A stretch of DNA of 64,000 bases from Nymphaea colorata (Eukaryota; Streptophyta; Magnoliopsida; Nymphaeales; Nymphaeaceae), in assembly GCF_008831285.2 (NCBI RefSeq), contig NC_045142.1, positions 18,787,354 through 18,851,353 of the forward strand. Direction: 5' to 3'. This document shows, piece after piece, positions 11,656 to 21,404 of this stretch. Under the pieces are notes generated by a model, which had not been told where the DNA came from, did not search any database, and worked only from the letters and a program-made list of their open reading frames with translations. The position numbers and the translations under genes are program-made. Within the stretch, counting starts at the first letter, position 1. Each line of letters opens with the position of its first letter.

Positions 11656-13329
11656 TTATTGTTTGCTTTCAACGACTTCAATAAATGTGAAAGGATCATC
11701 ATCAACATCTATGAAATCACTATGCTCTTGCAGGTATACTACATAGTCTGATGATATAGCAGATCTCCTGGCTCTTGCAGATCTACGAACAAGTAATTGA
11801 TCATTTCCAATTTGTGTGTCTACATCTTGTTCGTGTTCATCAGTATGATCTACATTTAATTCATCTGGATCTGATGTATTACTTGTATGATTTACATTCA
11901 TGTTATCATGAGAGACAACATAATCATACACATTTACATTCACTTTAGCAGGTCTGCATTCAGTATCCTGTATTTCCTCAAAAGTGAGATTTTGTAATCC
12001 ATCTAACCCAAATGAGCAATTTTCGAGGAACTTAGTCTTATCTGTTTCCATAATATGTGGTGTATGAGATGAACAATAAAACCTATAGCCTTTTGATCTT
12101 TTTGGATAACCAATAAAGAAACCATTGGTTGTTCTAGGATCAAAGGCTTTTATGTAGGGGTTGTACAATTTAGCTTCAGCAGGACATCCTCATATGTGCA
12201 TATAAGAGAGAGAAGGTTTCCTACCTGTTCACAATTCGTAAGGATGTTGTGGGAACAACTTTAGTAGGAATCCTATTTTGAATATGCAGTGCTGTCCTGA
12301 GAGCTTCACCCCACAAAGTTAGAGGGAGAGTCGAATAGTTTAACACAGCTCAAACCATTTCTTTAAGCGTACCATTTCTTCTTTCAGTTACACCATTTTG
12401 ATAGGCACTGCCTGACATAGTGTATTGAGGCACAATGCTTTCTTCTTTTAAAAATCGTGTTAATGGTTCATTCCTTTGTCCCATCTTAGTAAACCTACCA
12501 TAATATTCACCACCTCTATCTGATCTGACTATCTTGATAACTTCACTAGTTTGTTTCTCTACTTCTTTCTTATAGTCCTTGAAAACTTGACACACGTCGG
12601 ACTTTTCAAAGATTAAGTAGAGATATAAATACCGAGAATAGTCATCAATAAAGGTGACAAAATACTTTTCACCTATGTAACAAGGAGGGAAGGTCCACAA
12701 ACATCTGTGTGAACAATTCCTAATCTTTTAGTACATCGCTCGACACCTTCTTTATATATGTTAGTTTGCTTTGCCTTTATGCAATTTACACATATGCGGT
12801 TATCTGTAAAATGAAGAGATCGTAAGATTCCTTCATTTATGAGTCTCCTTATTCTCTTTTCAGAGATATGACCCAAACGGCGGTGCCCTAGCATGTACGA
12901 ATCATCTTTTATGGTACTACACTTATTGCCACTTATACAATGACTAGAAACCAACGATTCAAGAGATTGGATCTTCACATTCAACTTGTATAAACTATCA
13001 CACAAAATAGCAGAACCAATTTCAACAAAATCTTTATAAATGAACATCTTTGAATTCTCAAACTTTAAGCAGAAATCAAATTTGTTCAAGAAAACATCAT
13101 GAAGATCCAAAACAAAGCCAGTGTCAAGCCTAATCTGGCATTCTCCTACAACTTTCACATGTGAGCACATTTTGTTTCTTGAGAAAATGCTTCTCTCATA
13201 TAGTGTTGGTTCTCTTTTGCTCAGAAAGTCCTGTAAAGAATTGACAATATGCACAGTAGCACCATAGTCAATCCACCAGTTATTAATAGGAACATGTAAC
13301 ATATTATTTTCAAGTGAAACAAATGACAT
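11656..13329 (-). pseudogene. Copia protease and integrase, decayed
   Basis: The frame at 13329-12673 contains the protease site as WWIDYGATVHI; the usual D-S/T-G triad is changed to D-Y-G, which should abolish catalysis. It continues into the GAG-pre-integrase region (LGHRRLGHISEKR, CVNCIKAKQ). The integrase core follows in 12700-12350, with FIDDYSRYLY, RSDRGGEYY and a YTMSGSAYQNGVTERRNGT region. The next frame, 12168-11656, covers the integrase C-terminal region (FIGYPKRSKGYRFY). Three or more frame changes separate the pieces. Confidence 0.9.
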
Positions 13330-14152
13330 ATTACCTTTCTTCTCTAACCAATTCTTGTACTTGATGCAGTCTCACTTCTTAAGCCTCTTTTTCTTGCAAA
13401 AGAAACACTTTATAGGAGCTAAGTTAGTCTGCGCAATTTGAGAATCAGTTTGACCTGTTGACTTCTTCTTGGCACTCCTTTTCATTGAACTTTTCTTTAT
13501 GCCAATTTTTCAGCCTCAGAGTGAGAAACCTTATGTGCACTTTGCAACTTCTCACCCTTCATTCTTTCATCCTCTTCAACACACTTAGACATCAATTCAT
13601 TGAATGTCCATTCAGTATTATATGTGTTGTAACTTATCTTAAAAGGAGTGTATTCAGTTGGTAAAGAGGTCAAAGTAAAGAATACCAAGAAAGATTCAGA
13701 AATAGTCAACTTCATATCATTCAATTGAGAAACAATGTTCTTCATTTCTAACATATGCTGGCGAATGTTACTCCCTCCTTGATATTTCATAGATATTAAC
13801 TTTGACATTAGGGTACTGGCTCTGGCTTTATGAGAGCTGACAAACTGAGTTTCAACTGCATCCAAGAACTCTCTCACCGTTCTACAAGGTGGAATAGCAC
13901 CACGTATGTTCTTAGCGACCATTGATTGCAAAAGCAACAAGCTTAGTCGGTTAGAACGCTCCCACTTGTCAAAGCACACTATTTCATTATGTGTACTTTG
14001 TGGTGTAAGAGGTGACAGCTCAAGTCACCTCAAAGCCATATCCAAATCCATATACCCCAATGTAAACACAATATTTTCTTTCCATTCAGCATAATTGGAA
14101 TCATCAAGTAAATGGATAAAACTTGAGCCATTAAAATAAATAGAACCAGGCA
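13330..14152 (-). pseudogene. Copia gag, decayed
   Basis: Minus-strand reading from about 14152 gives a Copia gag start region (HLLDDSNYAEWKENI). An in-frame stop follows near 14025, and the frame 13979-13497 then carries the UBN2-type gag core (MLEMKNIVSQLNDMK, then LTSLPTEYTPFKISYNTYN). Near 13410-13370 a zinc-knuckle segment begins as CFFCKKK but has a stop before its second half. Gag normally packages the element RNA in cytoplasmic particles. Confidence 0.85.
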
Positions 14153-14744
14153 CTACAGATGACAAAAGACATCAATAAGTTGACATGCATTATATGAGAC
14201 AAACTACATGGAACAGTAAACTAAATAAAAGGCTATTTATGTCTATTATTTCCAATACAAATACCAGGGGTCATTATAATACTACTTTGGTAATATACTT
14301 AATACGCACATGTATTCCGTCTTAACTAAATTAAAACTATAGTCAAGCATAACACCTTTGTGTGTAAAATGACAAAACTATGTAAGAATCTATTTTCTTA
14401 TATACTCTACTTATTCTCTTGAATATAACACACTACCTTTAGGTAATTATGTTACTTCAAATAATGAGAATCAGTACAACATGAAACCTAATGTGCCTTT
14501 AAATCATGCGTAGTCATTTTGGTGAAGTATGACATGATTTAACTAATCATAGGCTCTTTACATTAGCGTTATCATACAAACTTTATGATCATGTAACAAA
14601 ATAAACTTTAGCATAATCCTAAATAGTACATGATACAAGAATATGTCATAATAATACATTTAAGATGAAACCCACAGATCATTTCCGCATAATCAACTTA
14701 ATGCACTCTAAATTGTTCACTAAAGCTCCATAAACATAATGAAT
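14153..14744. other. AT-rich leader of the decayed Copia element
   Basis: It lies between the gag start and the GC-rich leader on the minus strand. No coding motif and no primer-binding site of the usual TGGTATCAGAGC type could be recognised. Confidence 0.4.
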
Positions 14745-15030
14745 CGGTCCCGTATCGATCTAAATGATCGAACCAATTCATTAAACACATTAAATGGACA
14801 TACAACCACAGATACCACCTTCCTCTAGCTTAGAACAGGTCTCGTATCAGTCCTAAATGGACTGAACCGGTGAAGAACTAGATGAACCGGTCCCGAAAGG
14901 AAAAGAACCGGTTGAAGAATCACAAAAATCGGTTCCAAAACAAAATAAACCGGTTTGAAAAACCCTGAATCGGTCCCTAAAAGATCCAAACCGGTTCCAA
15001 AACTGAATGAACCGGCATTTCCGGTTCTGA
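14745..15030. repeat. AACCGGTT-type motif repeated about every 20 bp
   Basis: Variants of aaccggt or aatcggt occur near 14745, 14865, 14884, 14907, 14929, 14949, 14969, 14991, 15009 and 15021. From 14865 to 15009 the steps are 18-23 bp, about two helical turns. The intervening bases are not conserved, so it is either a heavily decayed minisatellite or spaced binding sites. It lies in what should be the 5' leader of the Copia element. Confidence 0.75.
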
Positions 15031-15625
15031 GACCGTATGGATATGGTTCGGGTCCGACAGGACCCGACCCGATCCAAAAAATCAAAACAAAGTGGGAGGA
15101 AGCGGGCGGGAATGATTTTTTTTTTTAAATCTTTATGGATCCGGGTCAGGTCAGCATGACCCGACCCGGGTCTGACCCACCCGCTCGAACGCGCGAGCGG
15201 TTGCGATCGATGGTGTGCCACCGACAGGCCACCCAACTCCGTGGGTGGCCGCCGGCGGGTGTCGACAGGACGGCCGGCCGTCGCCCGCCGCGATGGCCGG
15301 CCGTCCCCCACCGAAGACCGGCCAGAATCCGGCCTTCCCCTTCCCGTTTCAAGTTTTCCCCTTTCTTCAGATTAGGGTGGCTGCAACGGCGGCGGGGAAA
15401 GCCACTGGCAAGCCTCCAATGGGTTTGGGTAGACGCTGGAGGGTCGAACGGCCCCGTCCAGTGACAGCTAAGTCACCCGCCGTCGCCCTTCGCCGCCCGT
15501 TGCCCATCGCCCATCCCTGCCGCCCCTATTCTTCTTCCACGTTTCTGCCCTATTCCCTTTGCGTGAAAAACCAGTATCCAAAGGAAAAACGCGCAGCGGA
15601 AGCATGGTGTGGCCCCATAACCCAT
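15031..15625. other. GC-rich leader with GGGTC/GACCC inverted words
   Basis: Rich in CCGGCC, ACCCGACCCGG and GGGTC words, quite unlike the AT-rich surroundings. Several overlapping frames are open on both strands only because AT-rich stop codons are scarce. No protein family was recognised. Confidence 0.5.
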
Positions 15626-15913
15626 TGTTGAAACTTTACGAGGAATCAAGATAACGTACCAAAGAAAATGCAGAAATTGAAAACCATTCATAGAAACATG
15701 TGTTCCATAGGGCGGAAGTGGAACTTGTAGAGGCGACCGCCGACTAAATGTCGGCGGCTGTTGGTAGAACGGCTACAGTCCCCATAGAGTCGTTGCCCAA
15801 CGGAGGTAGTAGCGGTGGCGGCGGCAGCAACAATGAGTTTCTCTCATCAGCCATAGCAGCCCAGTGATGGGGACAGGCAATTCACGTATGACTGAGGGGA
15901 CCGATTACCCAAA
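15626..15913 (-). repeat. Copia LTR, 5' copy, truncated
   Basis: Colinear with 9517-9804 at high similarity. Compared with the 411-bp copy, the outer part (about 120 bp, 9805-9927) is missing: similarity stops at gattaccc and is followed within about 25 bp by the right inverted terminus of the surrounding interval. The inner end TGTTG at 15626 is better preserved than in the other copy. Confidence 0.8.
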
Positions 15914-16139
15914 CTTTTTTCATTTCCATATTTCTAGCCATCAAACGGCCCCTAAGGCACCAACTGATTCATGTAGTTGGAGTCCTTGAAATGAAGAATG
16001 CGTCTTTTTCGCATTACGTAATTTTTTTTCGCGTCTTTGGGATTTTTTTTAGGTGGTGGCGTCAATTGTAATTTCCGAAAATTTTAAATGGTAGATTTGG
16101 AAAAATGAATAAAGACATAAAACTTAAAAAAGTATAAAT

Positions 16140-16406
16140 GTTTCATCGACAAATGGGGAAAGACGAGTCGAGACCCAGCAGACCTCCACCTCTTCGACTT
16201 TGGTTAACGATTTTCAAAATTGGGGAACTTCAGAACCCAAGCCATTTCCCACTTCCGGCGACGTTTCGGACTTGCAAACTCACCGGGGGAGCACACCGGC
16301 GTCTCTTTGTCGGGCGACTTCCGTCGAGCGCCAGCCACATCCGACCCCCGACGGTGGGTGCATTCACATACCTCCGACTGTTCGACTTCGTTCTACGCCT
16401 GTTCAG
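16140..16406 (+). other. Possible 5' non-coding exon of the DnaJ gene
   Basis: This GC-richer block ends at a good splice donor (ttcag|gtagg at 16406/16407). The next matching acceptor is tttacag at 17374, directly before an ATG. A leader exon ending here and spliced to the coding exon is plausible. The transcription start cannot be seen, so the left coordinate is a guess. Confidence 0.4.
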
Positions 16407-17374
16407 GTAGGATTTGCATATATGCGCTGGATTTTTTGAGTTAATCAATACTGAAAAACACAGGACGTGTAGTGTTCTACTTTTTTTTGTCAATTTGCAT
16501 TTGTGGATTTTTCAGTCGATTTGCATATCTCCATTAGAAACTCAATGGCTTATCAACTTTTTGAGTTGGATTTTCTATGTCTTCGATTTTTTTTTTTGCA
16601 TTAGAAACTTAGACTTAACTTCAAATATTCAAGTAGACTAAATTAATACGTCCTGTTTATTTCTGATTTTTTTAAAAATTTCTGTTGAACCTCATTTTTC
16701 AGTTCTATTCTGCATAAGGGGTTAATATTTTGTGCATAGCTATTAGTCTATTACACATGTGTACCTTTGTTTTTTTTTTTTTTTCAAGTCTATCAATGGT
16801 TTGTTGATAGTTGCTAGTTAGTAATTAATATGTTCTGTTTTATTTCTGATTCTTTTAAGTTTTTTCCAGTTATTTTCCCCTAATTTTTTAGGATTTTTAA
16901 TTTTTTTAAAAATATTTACCGAATTTTTCCTTTTTTTTCAAGCTGGCTGTATTATACCCAAGAAATCCCTCGCCATTTAAAACTCCGAGACTTTATTTGT
17001 GACTATGACTTTTAAGCTAGAAGGCCAATCTTGTGCTTACCAATTGTACCCATTGGATATAGGGGATTTAGGCAGAATATGGTTCTAGATGCACATTTGT
17101 TGTGGATGATAAGGTTTCAGTCCAAGTCCAGTCTAAGTGCTGATGTTGGTTGGGCCAGATAAAAGAGCAGGCTAATGTAAGGCTTTACATGTAAAGTATA
17201 CAAATAAGGGGGAGTTTATTTAAATTTTTGCGAAATGCTGGTGAAAGTATTTGTTTTGAGTGTTGATGAATATTACCGATAATATCACATATTGCTGAAT
17301 GCCACTGTAATTTTTCTAACCTGTAACATATTTTTTCAGAATCATCAAATTAGTAATGGGACTGTATTTTACAG
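16407..17374 (+). other. Inferred first intron of the DnaJ gene
   Basis: T-rich sequence bounded by a gtagg donor and a ttttacag acceptor. No other gene was recognised in it. Confidence 0.4.
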
Positions 17375-18446
17375 ATGGCAATGGCACGACATAGTAGAGC
17401 TACTGCCAGGTGTCTTATATCCACTGTACGAGGTTCCATCCGCAAGAACCTTTGTACTTTAGAGCAGCTGGTTGACTCTTCAACTATGTCACACGGACAC
17501 GGCAAAATGGGCCACGTACCGGTGTCGACACTCCGACACTTGGATACCGACACTTGGACACGGCAGGATATATTTCGGATCGGGTCTGGGTCAGACCCGA
17601 TCCGAACCACTTTACTAGCCCGACATTCTTTGTTTTGTTTGAGATTTTCTTTCTTATGACTTATGAGATTGGTGATAAACAATTTTTTGTTTGAGAATCT
17701 GAGACTTTCTTTCTTATGACTTATGAGATTGTAATAATGAATTATTAATTTAATGTTTTTGTTATTATTTTATTATCCTTTTTAATTTTTTAGAATATAA
17801 AATTCGCCGTGTCCGTGTATCTTAAAATTTTAAAAGTTGCCGTGTCCACATACCCTTATCGTACCCGTACCCGTGTGGCATAGCTCTTCAGAAGTTGTAT
17901 AAGCCCAAGTTCCTTATGCTTGATTTTCCATTCCTTTTACAATCGCAAATGCACAACTAATAGCTGTCTTGTGGTTTTTGTGGATGCAGAATGTTCATCA
18001 GTTGGCACATAGGTCATTCTTCCATGGGTGTCGGGTGTTCTCATCTGGTATTTATGGAACCTTCAACAAGTGTAAGAAAAAGGGAAAAGAAGCTTGTATT
18101 TTGCACTTAATAGATGCTGATGAGAAGCCTGTAATTTGTTCCATTGTTTATTGTATAGGGAAATTACAGCCAAATAGTGGGAATTCCTGTGGAGTTTCGA
18201 AGGGTATGAGTTATGGTGCTAGGTTGATCCATTGCACAGGTTTGAATGATCTGCACTCCTCCCTCAAGTATTCTCTTGTCCTTTTTTTTTAACTTAAGTT
18301 TTGATGCTATCATTCTTCTTTATTGATGTGCTCTTACTTGCAACTACTGCCAGGGCCAGCATTTATGACGAGAGATTACTATGATGTGCTTGGAGTAAGA
18401 AAAAATGCATCTGCTTCAGAAATCAAGAAGGCGTATTATGCTGTAG
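17375..18446 (+). pseudogene. GFA2: Mitochondrial DnaJ (GFA2-like), first three coding exons, interrupted
   Basis: Exon 1 starts at ATG 17375 with an arginine/serine-rich mitochondrial-type presequence and resumes at 17884-17893 after a MITE. Exon 2 is 17990-18047 (HRSFFHGCRVFSS) and exon 3 is 18354-18446 (DYYDVLGVRKNAS, then EIKKAYY). Splice phases agree: exon 1 to 2 is phase 0, exons 2 to 3 and the last donor (gtag|gtaac) phase 1. The spliced product matches the start of the plant mitochondrial Hsp40 GFA2: transit peptide, then J-domain helices I and II. The HPD motif, zinc-finger and C-terminal regions should follow but were not found. The uninterrupted MITE would stop translation soon after exon 1. 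The gene is either a truncated pseudogene or has a very large downstream intron. Confidence 0.75.
17484..17883. mobile_element. 400-bp hAT-type MITE inside DnaJ exon 1
   Basis: The left end reads ctatgtcacacggacacggc and the right end, on the minus strand, ctatgccacacgggtacggg. Flanks are CTCTTCAA (17476-17483) and CTCTTCAG (17884-17891), an 8-bp target duplication with one mismatch, as expected for hAT. There is no coding capacity. Removing the element and one target copy restores an open exon 1 ending at a donor in phase with exon 2. The interior contains a cgggtctgggtcagaccc palindrome. A second, partial copy begins at 27380. Confidence 0.85.
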
Positions 18447-20951
18447 GTAACTCCTTTTGTCATTCTTCTATTTCGTCTGCTATTATTTTCTGTTTGGATT
18501 CTGGTTTATCATTGATGATTTCATTTCTTGTGTGTCTATCTTCGTGTATGCATTTGTAGGGGACAAAGATATCTTTTGCTTGCTTTTTCAGATAAAAGAC
18601 TGTAAAAAGATATGAAAATATGGGCTCAGACAAATGGTTTAGTGAATATCTTTTTCCCTAGAAAATTTGTATCATGAATTAGCTGGTGGCAACTTGAGAA
18701 TATACTGGCTGCCTGCCTGCTCATGAAGTCTATTGCATCATTTATTCCTTTTTGTCGTTCATGGTCTTTTCCATAGACATTGGGAGTTCAAGGTTGGGTC
18801 TTGATACTAAGTTCATTTTCCCCCATGAGCTTCGTACAAACTCAGCAGGCAATCTTTGTAGAATTTTTAAAAATGTGCTTGTGCAAGTCCCTACTTGGAC
18901 GTGAAATTATCAGCGTGATGACTCTCTCTCAACATGCTGACCATGACATATATGTACACAAAAAGCTATATTTTATGGTTCAAATCATAGTAAAAACATA
19001 TCGTTCTTGGGAAAATATCGGTGAGGTGTTTCTCGGGTTTTTTTCGGTGAAGCTATTTTTCTAGAAAAAATCTCGGGAAAATCTTGGTAAAAAATAGGAA
19101 AAAAAAAAAAAGAACTTGAAGACATAAAGTTTTCTGTTCGCTGCTCCTCTATTGAAAAGTTTAAGCTTGGGAAGCAATTTAAAGATTGATGGATTACTAG
19201 CCTTATACAGTTACAAGTCTATCTGAGTAGAAAACAAAGTCATTTATATGTCCTTATCTCTAATTGAAGTATGCATTTCATATCTGCAAAGTGCAGTAGG
19301 TGGGAGTGAAGGAAAATGGACAACGAAAACAAAAAAGAAAACGGCAAGAAATAAAATCTATCGCTGGACTTAGGTCTTCTTCTTCTCACGTCTTCAAAGT
19401 TCTCTGACTCTCTCAAGAGCAGCGATGACCAAAGGCCCTAAACCCTATTGTGCAGGGAAAAGGGCTTAAAGTCCATAATCCTCTTTCCCTTTCCCTTTTT
19501 GGCATTACAAGAAAAAAAAGAGTTCAAAACTGCCCTTCAAAAGTTTTTCTTTACGAAAACTACCACTTTTAGAAATGAGATGGAACACGTGGAGTTAAAT
19601 TTTTAAAATTTTTCAAAAGATACCAACAATGCCTCTGTCTGAGCGCAGGTATACACAACGACAAAAAACGTATTTTATCGCGAAAAAAACATGATATTTA
19701 TTTTTTGGCGATATTTGAAAATATTGCAATATTTTGCCTTTGTATCATTTTTCTTGTTTTTATCTTAAATATCATGATATTTTCGAAAATATCGCAATAT
19801 TTGTGGCTATAGACTTCAAATAATCTTTTTGTATCTTACTCATATGCATTCCAAACAACTGTTTGTTTTTATTTAGCTCTATCATCCTGCCCCAAGACAA
19901 ACAAATACTTATGTGTGTGTGTGGCTATATGACTCATTGGATATTCACTTGTTTTTCCATTATTGATGCATGTCACAGTCTTACTACCAAATCAAGAAGA
20001 TTAATATTTTACATATGCAACGTTATTCAATAAAGCCCTTCCAAAGCATCATTCTTTATACTTGTAGTTGATAGTTGAGTCTGATGTGCATGTGACATGA
20101 AAATACATGCTCTCAACATCAAATGAGTCACAACCTCATAAACACATGTCAGCTTGGCAGTGTTAATCATGCAGATGCAGCTAATTACCAAGAAACTATT
20201 CTATGGGATGTTTTCAAATAAGAAAACGAAGAGGATGATCTGGCCAATAATGATAGCTTCATCTGTATATATATCATGGTCAGCATGCAATAGAAATAAT
20301 ATACATGTATATATTGTAGACTTGTTAAAAGATTGTTATTGTAGTTATATATATCATGGCCATATTCAAGTGTTATTGTAGACTTGTAGTTTGTCAAAAG
20401 ATTATTTTACCTTTGGTCGAATCAAGTAAACCATAGCCACAAATATCATTCTTAGCTTAAAGATGTGGTTTTTCTCAGGTATCTTTTGGTAAAATTGTTT
20501 TTCTTGGAGAAGCTAATCATTTTTTAAGATAAATTAGGAAATCCTAAAACTTAGGTAAAAATAAAGGACATGAGAAATTAATGGCATATAAAAATAACTA
20601 GATAAAATGATAAAAATAGTGTTTTAACGATGATAAATAATTCAATTTAAGTTAAAAGTTTAATCCATGATGGTATTCACATTAAAAAGGAGCAAAAGGA
20701 AAGAAAAAAAAGAAAAAAAATGTGATAAAAGCACGTTAACTTTTTTTTCAAAATTTTCCAAAGAAAAGCATTCTTTTGGGTTTTTAACAGAGATCGCTTT
20801 TTTGATGTTAATATTCCATCTTTTTTTGAAGAAAACACAACATCAGTGTCTTTAATGCCATATAGTTAGGCATACATGGTCTTTTAGCTTATTACACGAA
20901 ATTTCTTTGTTACATTATTTTTGTTTTTATCATTTTTGAAGAGACTATTTG
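18447..20951. other. Presumed intron or intergenic DNA downstream of DnaJ exon 3
   Basis: I looked for a continuation of the J domain (the HPD segment) on the plus strand and saw none. The region holds decayed repeats: words such as tctcgggaaaatc near 19030-19090, atatcgcaatattt inverted words near 19700-19800, and a duplicated gttattgtag...tatatcatgg segment near 20270-20400. No gene was recognised. Confidence 0.5.
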
Positions 20952-21369
20952 TGTCACGGGCCGACTCCTTCGGCCCGTGCGGCGCGGCAAACTCTCGCCA
21001 GTAAGCCGCAAGCCTTCGCCTTCGTTCAAGTGGGCGCAGATCACTTGAACGCTTTCTCGAAAACAAAGACACAAAATACACAAGAGTGTCGAAAGAAAAC
21101 TCGCAATATATTCACTTTAACAAGATGAGTACATCACGAGGGAAGCAAGTAAGCTTTTCACTTTACTTACAAAGGTTGGCCAAAGCCGCTTACAAAGTTC
21201 CGAAGCCGACCAACCAAAGCTATGAACCCCAATCTATACACTTGTAAAGGACCTTGGGAGGGTGCTCCTACACAGATGAACACTCAAGCTTACACCAAGG
21301 CCCAAACATACACAAAGGAAATCAACTAAAACAAAAACAAAGACTGTACAACCCTGACACAGGGGAACA
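20952..21369 (-). repeat. Gypsy LTR (3' copy in element orientation)
   Basis: 418 bp, starting tgtcacgggccgactcc on the plus strand and ending caggggaaca. It contains a cgggccgactccttcggcccg hairpin of about 21 bases at its outer end and is paired with 23400-23817. Confidence 0.97.
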
Positions 21370-21381
21370 GGCTCCCCCCTT
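21370..21381 (-). promoter_or_regulatory. Polypurine tract of the Gypsy element
   Basis: Minus-strand aaggggggagcc directly before the 3' LTR start TGTTCCCC. It serves as plus-strand DNA primer during reverse transcription. Confidence 0.8.
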
Positions 21382-21404
21382 CAAAACAAGCGCCGTCCTC
21401 GGCG

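Larger units (their letters stand above)
8929..15952. mobile_element. TIR-bounded interval (Harbinger/Tourist-like ends) holding a Copia element
   Basis: The left end reads gggcctgtttgatggc and the right end, on the minus strand, ggggccgtttgatggc. Both are directly flanked by TAA (8926-8928 and 15953-15955). PIF/Harbinger elements duplicate a 3-bp TWA target, so ends and flank agree with that superfamily. Similarity between the ends fades after about 20 bp. Almost all of the 7-kb interior is a decayed Copia element plus GA-rich and GC-rich DNA, so the likely story is a small MITE expanded by a later insertion. A chance pairing of two related end fragments is possible. Confidence 0.5.

Noticed and set aside
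15135-15631. Overlapping 100-150 residue frames in GC-rich DNA as genes
   Set aside because: Open on both strands because AT-rich stop codons are rare here; no domain was recognised.
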